A stretch of 64,000 nucleotides of DNA, taken from NCBI GenBank assembly GCA_029953615.1, contig CP124529.1, forward strand, positions 5,700,017 to 5,764,016, in the 5' to 3' direction. Position 1 is the stretch's first letter; every line of letters begins with the position of its first letter. The DNA comes from Pseudomonas putida. GTDB taxonomy: Bacteria > Pseudomonadota > Gammaproteobacteria > Pseudomonadales > Pseudomonadaceae. Below are positions 36,622 to 46,976 of the stretch, piece by piece. Position numbers and translations under genes: made by a program. The notes under the pieces are model-generated. The model saw only the letters and a program-made list of their open reading frames with translations. It was not told where the DNA came from and searched no databases.

Positions 36622-36720
36622 TAAGGGTGGTTGTTCGGTAGACTACCGGATGGGTGCCAGCTGCACGGTGCAGTAAGGCAGGTTAAAGAACAGCGCAGGT
36701 CGGGCCGCCATGCGGGAGTA
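36622..36720 (+). promoter_or_regulatory. Putative nhaA-I class alkali-metal riboswitch
   Basis: The leader just before nhaA is highly structured: a palindromic stem CGGTAGACTACCG (36636-36648), GGGTGCCAG, a stem CTGCACGGTGCAG (36661-36673), AAGGCAGGTTAAAG, and GGTCGGGCCGCCATGCGGGAG at the end, where GGGAG is also the ribosome site. The words GGTAGAC, GGCAGGTTAAAG and GGGCCGCCAT agree with my memory of the nhaA-I motif, reported to respond to Li+/Na+. Control of translation initiation is inferred. Confidence 0.65.
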
Positions 36721-36729
36721 CTTGCGCCT

Positions 36730-38091
36730 ATGCAAAAAAAGGAATTGCCACGCGCCCAGGCGCTGGCCGAGCGTGCCTTCGCCAACCTTGAACGCTTTGT
36801 CCACGTTGAAGCGATCAGCGGCATTGTTCTACTGGTCGCCGCTGTGGCTGCACTGATCTGGGCGAACTCCCCAGCTGCCGACAGCTACGACAGCCTTTGG
36901 CACACGCCGTTGACGATCGGTGTTGGCTCGCTGGTTTATTCACAGTCCCTGCATTTCTGGATCAACGATGGCTTGATGACCATCTTCTTCCTGGTCGTCG
37001 GCATGGAGATCCGTCGCGAAATCCACGAGGGCGCACTGTCCAGCCTGCGCCAAGCCACGCTACCCATGGCAGCCGCCGTCGGCGGTGTCGCCGTGCCCGC
37101 CCTCCTCTATCTGGGTTTCGGCCACGCATCGGCAGAACAACAAGGTTGGGCCGTACCGACGGCTACGGATATCGCCTTTGCGGTAGGGGTTCTGGCGCTG
37201 CTCGGCAAGTCGATCCCGTCCAACGTCCGCGTGTTCCTGCTGGCCCTGGCGATCATCGATGACATCATCGCAGTGCTGATCATCGCGTTCTTCTATTCAG
37301 GTGGCCTGGATTACAGCGGTTTCGGCGTTGCAGTGATCGGCCTGCTGATGGTGATCGGGCTTCAGAAGATCGGTGTGGGTGCTGCCTACGCCTATGTCAT
37401 TCCTGGCGCAATCACTTGGCTGGGTGTCTTGTTGACCGGAGCCCACCCGACCCTCGCCGGCGTTGTGTTGGGCCTGATGACGCCTGTAGCCGCAATGCCG
37501 ATGCGCGAGCGCCCGCTGGATGCAGTTACCCGCTTTACCGGAGAACTGCTGGGACGCGCCAGGGCGCCAGAGCGGGATGCCAGCGACCTCATGGACCCGT
37601 TGAAACGGCTGCGTTTGGCCCAGCGTGAACTGGTGCCGCCGGTGGTGCGCATGCAAGGTACCCTGCATCCCTGGGTAGCTTTCGGCATCATGCCAGTGTT
37701 TGCCTTGGCCAACGCCGGGGTAAATCTTTCGGGTGTCGATCTGTCTGCCGAGGCCCCGCAATGGGTAATGATCGCCGTCACTGTCGCCCTGGTAGCTGGC
37801 AAACCCTTGGGCATCGTCGGCGTCAGTTGGCTGATGGTGCGCTTGGGCTGGTGCGCGCTTCCCGCCGAGGTAGGCTGGCGCAGCATTTTCTTGATCGGGT
37901 TGCTGGCCGGCATCGGTTTTACCATGTCGATCTTCATTGCCAATCTCGCCTTCGCCGAGCCAGGCGCGCTGGCGGCGGCCAAACTTGGCGTGCTTTCCGC
38001 CTCGGTGCTGGCGGCACTGCTAGGCCTGGCCTGGGGGGCGTATAACCTGCGCAGGGCACCTACCGTGAGCAAAGCCGGTTCGACCGTCTAG
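36730..38091 (+). CDS. nhaA: Na+/H+ antiporter NhaA
   Basis: Electrogenic antiporter that exports Na+ or Li+ for two protons. 453 residues, about 12 helices. Key features: [20 protein letters not shown], the unwound-helix region [20 protein letters not shown], and the ion-binding Asp pair in [20 protein letters not shown]-terminal segment [15 protein letters not shown] is also conserved. The start at 36730 ([10 protein letters not shown]) sits behind GGGAG at the end of the riboswitch-like leader. Regulation by cation through that leader is likely. Confidence 0.95.
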   Translation: MQKKELPRAQALAERAFANLERFVHVEAISGIVLLVAAVAALIWANSPAADSYDSLWHTPLTIGVGSLVYSQSLHFWINDGLMTIFFLVVGMEIRREIHEGALSSLRQATLPMAAAVGGVAVPALLYLGFGHASAEQQGWAVPTATDIAFAVGVLALLGKSIPSNVRVFLLALAIIDDIIAVLIIAFFYSGGLDYSGFGVAVIGLLMVIGLQKIGVGAAYAYVIPGAITWLGVLLTGAHPTLAGVVLGLMTPVAAMPMRERPLDAVTRFTGELLGRARAPERDASDLMDPLKRLRLAQRELVPPVVRMQGTLHPWVAFGIMPVFALANAGVNLSGVDLSAEAPQWVMIAVTVALVAGKPLGIVGVSWLMVRLGWCALPAEVGWRSIFLIGLLAGIGFTMSIFIANLAFAEPGALAAAKLGVLSASVLAALLGLAWGAYNLRRAPTVSKAGSTV

Positions 38092-38136
38092 CAGTATCAA
38101 CTGGCGATCCACTGCAATTGGGCAAGCGGATCGCCA

Positions 38137-38167
38137 CGCCTGACACAGCTACCCACTGTGTCAGGCG
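38137..38167. terminator. Strong hairpin between convergent nhaA and dctM
   Basis: A perfect 12-bp stem CGCCTGACACAG / CTGTGTCAGGCG with a 7-base loop, in the 173-bp gap between the two facing genes. There is no U-tract, but position and stability suggest a bidirectional end of transcription. Confidence 0.6.
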
Positions 38168-38264
38168 GGCCACCACATATCCTGCCCATGGCGTTTCGGT
38201 CATCCGTGTTCGGACACCCGTCCATGACGGCTTCCGTCAATACAAAGCCGCTATCACTGTGGGT

Positions 38265-39545
38265 TCACATGCCCAACATCTCAGGTAACACCAACGCGAT
38301 CCAAGGCACATAAGTCACCAGAATCAGGAACAACAGCAAGATCAGCAACCAGGGCATTGCTGCACGCACGGTGTCCACCAGCGGCATGCCGGTCACGGCA
38401 GAGGTGACGAACAGGTTGAGCCCAACCGGGGGGGTAATCAGGCCGATTTCCAGGTTGATCACCATGATGATGCCAAGGTGCACCGGATCGATGCCCAGTC
38501 GCGTGGCGATCGGGAACAAGATCGGCGCCAGGATCAGGATGATCGCCGACGGCTCCATGAACGCGCCAGCCACCAGCAGCACCACGTTGACCACCAGCAG
38601 GAAGGTCACGGGGGTAAGCCCGGCCTCGATGACCCAGGCGGTAATCTGCTGCGGTAATTGTTCGGTGGTCAGCACATGGGCGAAAAGCATGGCGTTGGCG
38701 ATGATGAACATCAGCATGATGCTCAGCCGGGCGGACTCCAGCAGTACCTTCGGTGCTTCGCGCCAGGACATGTCGCGGTACACGAACAGCGCGATGAAGG
38801 CCGAATACACCGCCGCGACCGCAGCCGCCTCGGTTGGCGTGAACATTCCGCTGTAGATGCCACCGAGAATGATCAGGATCAGCAGCAGCCCCCAGATTGC
38901 ATTGCGCGCCGCGCTCAGCCACTCGCTGAACGTAGCCCGGGGCAACGCCGGCAGGTTGCGTTTCACCGCCACGATGTAGATGACAATCATCAGGATCAGC
39001 CCGAGCATCAACCCCGGCACCACCCCTGCCATGAACAACTTGCCGACCGAAGTCTCGGTAGCGGCGGCATATACCACCATCACGATCGAGGGTGGAATCA
39101 GGATGCCCAGTGTGCCTGCGTTGCAGATGATGCCTGCGCCGAAAGCGGTTGGATAACCCGAGCGCACCATACCGGCGATGGCGATCGAACCGACGGCGGC
39201 GACCGTCGCCGGGCTGGAACCGGAAAGCGCGGCGAACAGGACGCAGGCCAGCACCGCCGCGATGGCCAGGCCACCGCGCACATGGCCGATGCAGGCGTTG
39301 GCGAAGTCTATCAGGCGGCGGGCTACACCACCGGTGGTCATGAACGCGCCGGCCAGCAGGAAGAACGGAATGGCCAGCAAGGTGTAGTGCTCGGAGGTTT
39401 CGAACAGTTTGATCGCCAGCGAGCGCACCGAGTCCTGGCTGAACAGCATGATCGCCAGTGAGCCCGCCAACCCCAGGGAAATGGCGATCGGCACGCCGAT
39501 GAACATCAGTACGAACAAGGCCGCGAACAAGAACAGGACGGTCAT
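38265..39545 (-). CDS. dctM: TRAP transporter large permease DctM
   Basis: 426 residues, about 12 membrane helices; the DctM family signature is seen in ALSGSSPATVAAVGSIAI, GIICNAGTLGILIPPSIVMV and GMFTPTEAAAVAAVYSAF. It forms the Na+-driven translocation unit with DctQ. The ATG overlaps the dctQ stop by four bases. Substrate likely a C4-dicarboxylate or related acid. Confidence 0.94.
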   Translation of the reverse strand: MTVLFLFAALFVLMFIGVPIAISLGLAGSLAIMLFSQDSVRSLAIKLFETSEHYTLLAIPFFLLAGAFMTTGGVARRLIDFANACIGHVRGGLAIAAVLACVLFAALSGSSPATVAAVGSIAIAGMVRSGYPTAFGAGIICNAGTLGILIPPSIVMVVYAAATETSVGKLFMAGVVPGLMLGLILMIVIYIVAVKRNLPALPRATFSEWLSAARNAIWGLLLILIILGGIYSGMFTPTEAAAVAAVYSAFIALFVYRDMSWREAPKVLLESARLSIMLMFIIANAMLFAHVLTTEQLPQQITAWVIEAGLTPVTFLLVVNVVLLVAGAFMEPSAIILILAPILFPIATRLGIDPVHLGIIMVINLEIGLITPPVGLNLFVTSAVTGMPLVDTVRAAMPWLLILLLFLILVTYVPWIALVLPEMLGM

Positions 39546-40174
39546 GGTTTATCTTCCTCATGCTCGGTCAGCTTCATGGCCTCGGCGGCTTCATCCGCAA
39601 GGCCCAGCCCCACCTGGCGGCCCATGAGGATGCGCACCATGATTTCGCCGAAGCGGATGAATACCAGGGTGAAGCCCAGCGGCACGATCAGGCCGATGTG
39701 CCACTGCATGATGCCAATATGACCAAGGTCTTCGGCGCCGATGCTGGCGGTCAGCAAGGTCTCGATCCACTCGAAGCTGGCGACGCTCAGCAGCCCGGCA
39801 TAAACCATGCAGCTGGCGCAGGCTATTACACCGATAATGCGTTGTACCGGCTTGCTGGCCCGCTTGACCAGCGCATCGACGCCAATATGGCCGGCGGTGC
39901 GCACGCCATAGGCCAGGCCGAAGAATATCAACCAGGCAAACAAAGCCTTGGTCAGCGCATTGCTCCAGGTCATCGCCTGGGCGGCGTCCATCACTTGGTC
40001 GCCAAAGGCGTTGAACAGGTCGGCTGCCCCTGGCCAATGCTCAGCCACGCTGTAGAACAGGGTGTAGAGGTTGTTGAGGATCACGTAGACGAAGGTCACC
40101 AGGGTCATGGCGGCCAGGAGAAAGACGATGAAACCTTCCTCGAAATGTTCCCAGATACGTCTGAGGGCGTGCAT
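39542..40174 (-). CDS. dctQ: TRAP transporter small permease DctQ
   Basis: 210 residues, four helices (EGFIVFLLAAMTLVTFVYVI at the start) plus an internal hydrophilic expansion (about 40-70) seen in longer DctQ proteins. Works with DctM. TGGAG precedes the ATG. Located 53 bp after dctP and overlapping dctM. Confidence 0.92.
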   Translation of the reverse strand: MHALRRIWEHFEEGFIVFLLAAMTLVTFVYVILNNLYTLFYSVAEHWPGAADLFNAFGDQVMDAAQAMTWSNALTKALFAWLIFFGLAYGVRTAGHIGVDALVKRASKPVQRIIGVIACASCMVYAGLLSVASFEWIETLLTASIGAEDLGHIGIMQWHIGLIVPLGFTLVFIRFGEIMVRILMGRQVGLGLADEAAEAMKLTEHEEDKP

Positions 40175-40227
40175 GGCGCGATCTCCAGAGCGAAGCCGGC
40201 CCCACTCGCGCAGGGCCGGCTACTGCC

Positions 40228-41307
<1,080 letters not shown>

Positions 41308-41344
41308 TTAAGCCCCAGTTAGCGCCCCTATCTAGCCACCGGTG

Positions 41345-41600
41345 TCAAATGCGCTGCCCCGCCCTCACCAGCGCAACAAGCGCGGCCCCCAGGGCAGTCG
41401 GCAGCGCCATGCCCAGCACGACCAAAGCCCCCAGAACGGCACAGCCATCTCCGGGCAGTGCAGGCAGTAAACCAAGGTTGCCATTGCTCCCGCGAGCATG
41501 CCGCCGGCAGCGCCAGCCTGACGCAGTCGGGTCGGCGCCAGGCCGCGTATGGCCCCGCGATAATGCGCTTCGCGCTGGCAACTGGTTACCCCCAGGGCCA
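41345..41600 (-). pseudogene. NrsF/DUF1109-type anti-sigma relic
   Basis: The minus strand reads LAGAMATLVYCLHCPEMAVP then FWGLW in one frame and, after one missing G near 41422, VVLGMALPTALGAALVALVR to a stop. LHCPEMxxPFWxxWYxLGMxxP is the hallmark of the C-terminal half of DUF1109 (NrsF) membrane anti-sigma factors. The N-terminal half and the partner sigma gene are absent. The rest of 41302-41991 shows no gene. Confidence 0.6.
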
Positions 41601-41991
41601 GGCGGTGGGACGAGAGCACCGCACTGTAGGTGCTGCCTCGGCTCGCTCCAATTCGGGGCATAAGCTGCAGCTGGGTGCATGACGCGCCCTTTTGATGCAC
41701 ACCTTCCGGCAGGCCTCTATGCCGCTCCAGTACGGCTGCGCGCTGCGCAGTCGCTGAATCCAGCAATAAACCTTAATAGTTTCAATAACCTATCAATAAC
41801 TTTTGCCATTTCGGGGCTGTGTCGGGCTTTCGGCACCTTCATTGCAACGACCTCTAGCGTGCAAAAAGCAACAGCAATTGACTGGATTCGAGGCTACCGC
41901 AGACACAGCGCCCACCACCCCCAGAAAGCCGTACCTGAAATATGTAGATGAACCGCAATGAAGCTGCCGGCAACGGTGGCAAGGAGTGGGT

Positions 41992-43401
41992 ATGTCCCGG
42001 GCATTTTTCAATGAAATGTACGAAACGAACGGAAGTTGTCGCCCGCATTACCAGGAGTTCGCTCGCTGGTTGGCCAACACCCCATTGGAGTTGCTGGAGC
42101 AACGCCGACGTGAAGCAGACCTGCTGTTTCACCGCGCCGGTATCACCTTCACCTTGTACGGTGACAAGCAGGACACCGAGCGCCTGATCCCCTTTGACAT
42201 CATCCCGCGCAGCATTCGCGCCAGCGAATGGCGCAGTGTCGAGCGCGGCTGCATCCAGCGGGTGCACGCCCTGAACCTGTTCCTGCAGGACATCTACCAC
42301 GACCAGCGCATTCTCAAAGCCGGTATCATCCCGCCGGAGCAAGTACTGGCCAATGAAGGCTACCAGATCGCCATGCAGGGCCTGGGGCTGCACCGTGGGC
42401 TCTATGCCCATATCGCCGGCGTCGACCTGGTCCGCGATGGGGATGGCAGCTACTTCGTGCTCGAAGACAACCTGCGCACCCCCAGCGGGGTCAGCTACAT
42501 GCTCGAAGACCGCAAGATGATGATGCGGCTGTTCCCCGAGCTGTTCGCTGCCCAGCGTATCGCCCCGATCGACCACTACCCCAACCTGCTGCTGGACACG
42601 CTCAAGAGCGCCAGCCCGCTGGACAACCCCACCGCCGTGCTGCTCACCCCCGGCCGCTTCAACAGTGCCTACTTCGAGCATGCCTTCCTCGCCCGGGAAA
42701 TGGGCATCGAACTGGTCGAGGGTGCGGACCTGTTCATCCGTGACGAGCATGTCTACATGCGTACCACTGCCGGCCCGCAGCAGGTCGACGTGATCTATCG
42801 GCGCCTGGACGACGACTACCTCGACCCGCTGTCGTTCAACCCTGACTCGATGCTGGGCGTGCCGGGGCTGATCTCGGTGTACCGCGCCGGCAACGTGGTG
42901 CTGGCCAACGCAGTGGGTACCGGTGTGGCAGACGACAAGTCGATCTACCCTTATGTCGACGACATGATCCGCTTCTACCTGGGCGAAGAGCCGGTGCTGA
43001 ACAACGTCCCGACCTGGCAGTGCCGCAGGCCTGCAGACCTGTCCCATGTCCTGGCCAATCTGCCCGACCTGGTGGTCAAGGAAACCCAGGGCTCCGGTGG
43101 CTATGGCATGTTGGTCGGGCCCGCGGCAACCAGCGCCCAGATCGAGGACTTCCGCGCCCGCATCAAGGCTCGCCCGCATGCCTACATCGCCCAACCTACC
43201 CTGTGCCTGTCCACCTGCCCGACCTTCGTCGACAGCGGCATCGCCCCGCGCCACATCGACCTGCGCCCGTTCGTGCTGTCTGGCAGTGAAACCCGGCTGG
43301 TGCCAGGCGGCCTGACCCGCGTGGCCCTTCAGGAAGGTTCGCTGGTGGTCAACTCGTCGCAGGGCGGCGGTACCAAGGACACCTGGGTGGTGGAGGACTG
43401 A
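41992..43401 (+). CDS. Circularly permuted ATP-grasp protein (DUF404/407)
   Basis: 469 residues of the permuted ATP-grasp type, thought to form amide or peptide bonds. Visible blocks: GLHRGLYAHIAGVDLVRDGD, YFVLEDNLRTPSGVSYMLED, DVIYRRLDDDYLDPL and VVKETQGSGGYGMLVGP (nucleotide loop). AAGGAG precedes the ATG. First gene of a four-gene unit with an alpha-E protein, a transglutaminase and the Anbu proteasome homologue, an association reported by comparative genomics of peptide-tagging systems. Product unknown. Confidence 0.9.
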   Translation: MSRAFFNEMYETNGSCRPHYQEFARWLANTPLELLEQRRREADLLFHRAGITFTLYGDKQDTERLIPFDIIPRSIRASEWRSVERGCIQRVHALNLFLQDIYHDQRILKAGIIPPEQVLANEGYQIAMQGLGLHRGLYAHIAGVDLVRDGDGSYFVLEDNLRTPSGVSYMLEDRKMMMRLFPELFAAQRIAPIDHYPNLLLDTLKSASPLDNPTAVLLTPGRFNSAYFEHAFLAREMGIELVEGADLFIRDEHVYMRTTAGPQQVDVIYRRLDDDYLDPLSFNPDSMLGVPGLISVYRAGNVVLANAVGTGVADDKSIYPYVDDMIRFYLGEEPVLNNVPTWQCRRPADLSHVLANLPDLVVKETQGSGGYGMLVGPAATSAQIEDFRARIKARPHAYIAQPTLCLSTCPTFVDSGIAPRHIDLRPFVLSGSETRLVPGGLTRVALQEGSLVVNSSQGGGTKDTWVVED

Positions 43402-43404
43402 ACC

Positions 43405-44355
43405 ATGCTTTCGAGAACTGCTTCCGACCTGTACTGGATGTCGCGCTATCTGGAGCGCGCAGAGAACCTTGCACGCATGCTCGAGGTCAGCTATTCGCTA
43501 TCACTGATGCCCCAGGCCGGGCGCAGTGACGGCCATGCCGAGCTGGCCATGTCGTTGCTGGCATCCGGAACGCTGGACGACTACCGCCGCCGGCACAGCG
43601 AACTCGACACCGAGCGCATGCTGCACTTCTTTGCCCTCGACGCGACCAACCCCGGCAGTATCTATTGCTGCCTGCAGGCGGCCAGGACCAATGCACACGC
43701 AGTGCGTGGCCGCATCACCGCCGACATGTGGGAGAACATCAACGCTACCTGGATCGAAATGCGCAACATTGCCGGCAATGGCCTCGGCCATTACGGCATC
43801 AGCCAGTTCTGCGAATGGGTCAAGGAGCGCTCGCACCTGTTCCGCGGTGCGACCTCAGGCACCATCATGCGCAACGACGCCTACAGTTTCATCCGTCTGG
43901 GGACCTTCCTGGAGCGGGCCGACAACACCCTGCGGCTGCTCGATGCACGCTATGAAATGTTCGGTGAGGCCTCCGAAGAGGTCAGCGATGACTCTGCCCG
44001 CGGCTATTACCAATGGAGCGCCTTGCTGCGCGCGCTGACCTCCTACGAAGCCTTCAACGAACTCTATCGCGCCGCGCCCAGTGCACGGCCGGTATCCGAG
44101 TTGCTGTTGCTGCGGGTCGACGTGCCCCGCTCGCTACATGCCTGCATCGAAGAACTGGACCAGATCCTTGCCAGCCTGCCGGGCAGCACCAGGCGCGCCG
44201 CCCAGCGCATGGCTGCCGAACTCAACGCGCGCCTGCGCTACACCGCGATCGACGAAATCCTCGAGGCAGGCTTGCATCCGTGGCTGACCGATTTCATCGG
44301 CCGCATCAATCAACTGGGCCAGGCGGTCCATCACTCCTATCTGGAGGTCGTATGA
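43405..44355 (+). CDS. Alpha-E domain protein
   Basis: 316 residues, all-helical alpha-E (DUF403) protein: LSRTASDLYWMSRYLERAEN near the start, then NAHAVRGRITADMWENINAT and YSFIRLGTFLERADNTLRLL. It begins 3 bp after the ATP-grasp gene and overlaps the transglutaminase gene (ATGA). Always found with permuted ATP-grasp enzymes; probably a partner subunit. Confidence 0.9.
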   Translation: MLSRTASDLYWMSRYLERAENLARMLEVSYSLSLMPQAGRSDGHAELAMSLLASGTLDDYRRRHSELDTERMLHFFALDATNPGSIYCCLQAARTNAHAVRGRITADMWENINATWIEMRNIAGNGLGHYGISQFCEWVKERSHLFRGATSGTIMRNDAYSFIRLGTFLERADNTLRLLDARYEMFGEASEEVSDDSARGYYQWSALLRALTSYEAFNELYRAAPSARPVSELLLLRVDVPRSLHACIEELDQILASLPGSTRRAAQRMAAELNARLRYTAIDEILEAGLHPWLTDFIGRINQLGQAVHHSYLEVV

Positions 44356-45131
44356 AACTGTCCATTCGCCACGACACCACCTACAGCTATGCAAGCGATG
44401 TGTGCAACAGCATCCAGTTCCTGCGCCTTACACCCCGCAGCAGCGAGCGCCAGCGCATCAATGAATGGCAACTGGACCTGCCCTGCAAGGTCAACGGCCA
44501 GATCGACCCGTATGGCAACATCCTGCATGTGCTGACCCTGGACAAACCCCACGGGCATCTGGCACTGACCGCCAGCGGCCAGGTGGAGATCGACCCGGAG
44601 CGCGAGCAGGAGGCCGGCGAACACTCCCCCCTGCCATTCCTGCGCAGTAGCCACCTGACCCAGGCCGATGATGCACTCAAGGCCTTCGCCAACCGGCACT
44701 GTGGCGAACACCGCGACCGGGCGGCGCTGGTCGGGCTGATGCAAGCCCTGGCCGAGCACATGCCATACAGCCCCGGGGCCACGTCGGTGGGCACCACCGC
44801 CATTGAAGCGTTCGACGGCGCTGCCGGTGTCTGCCAGGACCACACCCACGCGTTCCTCGCCTGCGCACGTAGCCTGGGTATCCCGGCACGCTATGTCTCC
44901 GGTTACCTGTGCACCGAGGACGAGCAGCACCTGGCCAGCCATGCCTGGGCCGAAGCCTGGGTCGATGACGCCTGGTACAGCTTCGACATCACCAACCGGC
45001 TAACCCGGCCAGAGCGCCACCTGAAACTGGCAGTGGGCCTGGACTACCTCGATGCCTGCCCGGTCAGGGGCGTGCGCCGCGGTGGTGGCGCCGAATCGAT
45101 GCAGGCCAGCGTGCACGTGCACCGCCAGTGA
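44352..45131 (+). CDS. Transglutaminase-like cysteine protease family protein
   Basis: 259 residues. N-terminal beta domain (MKLSIRHDTTYSYASDV) followed by a transglutaminase core with catalytic Cys in GAAGVCQDHTHAFLACARSL, His in HLASHAWAEAWVDD and Asp in WYSFDITNR, so the Cys-His-Asp triad is intact. The ATG overlaps the alpha-E stop. In this operon it may cleave or transfer the amide bonds made by the ATP-grasp enzyme. Confidence 0.92.
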   Translation: MKLSIRHDTTYSYASDVCNSIQFLRLTPRSSERQRINEWQLDLPCKVNGQIDPYGNILHVLTLDKPHGHLALTASGQVEIDPEREQEAGEHSPLPFLRSSHLTQADDALKAFANRHCGEHRDRAALVGLMQALAEHMPYSPGATSVGTTAIEAFDGAAGVCQDHTHAFLACARSLGIPARYVSGYLCTEDEQHLASHAWAEAWVDDAWYSFDITNRLTRPERHLKLAVGLDYLDACPVRGVRRGGGAESMQASVHVHRQ

Positions 45132-45171
45132 CAGGCGTTGCACCCGTTCACAAGAAAACAAGGGAAACAGC

Positions 45172-45891
45172 ATGACCTATTGTGTCGCCATGCACCTGGC
45201 GGACGGGCTTGTCTTCATCAGCGACTCACGCACCAATGCGGGCATCGACCAGATCGCCAGCTTTGCCAAGTTGTTCGTGTTCAGCGTGCCGGGGGAACGC
45301 CTGATCGTCCTGCAGACCGCCGGCAACCTGGCGACCTCGCAATCGGTGGTGAACCTGCTCCAGCAACGTACCCGCGGCCCTGGCCCCCACCTGTTGAACG
45401 TGGCCACGCTCTACGATGCAACGGTACTGGTCGCCGACACCCTGCGCGAAGTGGTTGGCCGTGATCGCAGCAAGCTGTCGGCCGGCATCGACCTGAGCAG
45501 TTCGTTCATCGTCGGCGGCCAGATTGCCGGCGGCGCCATGGGCATATACAACGTCTATGCGCAGGGCAATTTCTTCCAGGCCACACCGGACACCCCGTTC
45601 CTGCAACTGGGCGAAAGCAAATACGGGCGGCCGATTCTCGACCGTAACCTCGGCTACCAGATGCCTCTCGATGAAGCGTTGCGCTGTGGCCTGATCTCGT
45701 TCGACTCGACCATTCGCAGCAACTTGTCTGTGGGCATGCCGTTGGACCTGCTGGTGTATCACAAGGACAGCCTTGAAACACCGAAACGCCAGCGTATCGC
45801 CAGTGACGATGTCTATTACGAGCAGATACGCAGGCAGTGGGGCGACGGGCTCAAAAGACTGTTGGCCGAACTGCCACCGCCGCCGTACTGA
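45172..45891 (+). CDS. Anbu, bacterial proteasome-type peptidase
   Basis: 239 residues related to proteasome beta subunits and HslV. Met is followed by Thr (MTYCVAMHLADGLVFISDSR), so removal of Met exposes the expected catalytic N-terminal Thr1; Asp and Lys equivalents lie in ISDSRTNAG and SFAKLFVF. AAGGGAAACAGC precedes the ATG. It ends a four-gene operon with ATP-grasp, alpha-E and transglutaminase genes. Anbu forms open lock-washer rings; native substrates are unknown. Confidence 0.9.
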   Translation: MTYCVAMHLADGLVFISDSRTNAGIDQIASFAKLFVFSVPGERLIVLQTAGNLATSQSVVNLLQQRTRGPGPHLLNVATLYDATVLVADTLREVVGRDRSKLSAGIDLSSSFIVGGQIAGGAMGIYNVYAQGNFFQATPDTPFLQLGESKYGRPILDRNLGYQMPLDEALRCGLISFDSTIRSNLSVGMPLDLLVYHKDSLETPKRQRIASDDVYYEQIRRQWGDGLKRLLAELPPPPY

Positions 45892-45952
45892 TTGGCTGGG
45901 GTCCTTGTAGGAGCAACTGTCCTGCATAATTCTTCTGGCCAGCACTGGCCCT

Positions 45953-46068
45953 TGTAGGAGCGGCCTTGTGTCGCGATGGGCTGCGCAGCAGCCCCAGGGT
46001 TTGCGCACAGATGCACAAATTGCCGGGGCTGCTTCGCAGCCCATCGCGACACAAGGCCGCTCCTACAG
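45953..46068. repeat. Inverted pair of P. putida REP elements (BIME)
   Basis: Two 43-bp REP sequences (45953-45995 and 46025-46068) face each other with one mismatch, each starting tgtaggagcggccttgtgtc and ending in a gctg-cagc hairpin. A third, shorter REP-like word (cacgcccgctcccaca) is at 46109-46124. They lie between the convergent Anbu and aroE-like genes and may stop transcription and stabilise mRNA 3' ends. Confidence 0.85.
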
Positions 46069-46157
46069 GTTCTGTGCCTGCCTTGAAGGTGATGTAGACA
46101 GGTGGGGGCACGCCCGCTCCCACAGTGGATAGCTTGCGCAGCCCACGGTTGCAGGGG

Positions 46158-46976
46158 CTACTCCAGTGGAATGGTCAGGCGATCGATCACGGCACGGGTT
46201 TCAGGTCGCACCCCGCGCCACCAGGCGAACGCCTCCGCCGCCTGCTCGACCAGCATGCCGACACCGTCGGCCAGGCGCGCCACGCCCTGCGCCTGTGCCA
46301 TGCGCAGGAACGGCGTCAGGCCTTTGCCATATGCCAGCTCGTAAACCAGCCGCGCCTCGCCCAGCACGCCATCAGGCAGCGGCGGCAGCTCACCGGTGAG
46401 GCTTGCGGAAGTGGCGTTGACCACGATGTCGAAGGACTGCCCCTCCAGTTCCTCATAGCGGCTGATGCGCAGCCTCGGATGATTCACTTCGTTGCGCAAG
46501 GTAAGTGCCTTGGCCATGTCACGGTTGGCCAGCACCAGTTCGCTCGGCCCCGCCTGCAGGAAGGGCAGCAACGCCCCGCGCACCGCGCCACCGGCGCCAA
46601 GCAACAGCACCCGACGATTGTCCAGTGGTTCACCGAGGTTCTCCTCGATATCCCGCAACAAGCCAATGCCGTCGAAGTTCTCGGCGAAGATACGGCCATC
46701 CTCGAACTTCAGCGCATTGGCCGCCCGCGCCAGCTGGGCGCGCTCGCTGCGCTGGTCGGCCAGCTCGAAGGCACGCAACTTGAACGGCGCGGTGATGTTC
46801 AGGCCCAACCCGCCATCATCGCGAAACTGCAGTACCTGGGCTTCGAAGCCCTCGAGTTCGCCTTCGATGGCGCCGTACTCCAGGCACTGGCCACTGGCCT
46901 GGGCGAACAGGCCATGAATCAACGGGGACTTGGTGTGATTGATCGGTCGGCCGATCACTGCGTAGCGGTCGCTCAT
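46158..46976 (-). CDS. aroE: Shikimate dehydrogenase paralogue
   Basis: 272 residues with the two AroE domains: substrate half PINHTKSPLIHGLFAQ, LGLNITAPFKLRAFELAD (catalytic Lys66-type), then NADP Rossmann half VLLLGAGGAVRGALLPFLQ and LANRDMAKA. The canonical NTDG substrate loop is NFDG and V-T-V-P-F-K is I-T-A-P-F-K, so substrate may differ (quinate- or other hydroxy-acid-specific). It is the last gene of an operon with CoA-transferase and MaoC genes, which points to catabolism rather than aromatic amino acid synthesis. Confidence 0.85.
   Translation of the reverse strand: MSDRYAVIGRPINHTKSPLIHGLFAQASGQCLEYGAIEGELEGFEAQVLQFRDDGGLGLNITAPFKLRAFELADQRSERAQLARAANALKFEDGRIFAENFDGIGLLRDIEENLGEPLDNRRVLLLGAGGAVRGALLPFLQAGPSELVLANRDMAKALTLRNEVNHPRLRISRYEELEGQSFDIVVNATSASLTGELPPLPDGVLGEARLVYELAYGKGLTPFLRMAQAQGVARLADGVGMLVEQAAEAFAWWRGVRPETRAVIDRLTIPLE

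Noticed and set aside
38281..39561. 1.28-kb minus-strand frame overlapping dctM
   Set aside because: Arg/His-rich out-of-frame reading of dctM; DctM signatures are all in the other frame.
45901..46127. Considered as a CRISPR-like repeat region
   Set aside because: Repeats are inverted REP elements with no regular spacers and no cas genes.
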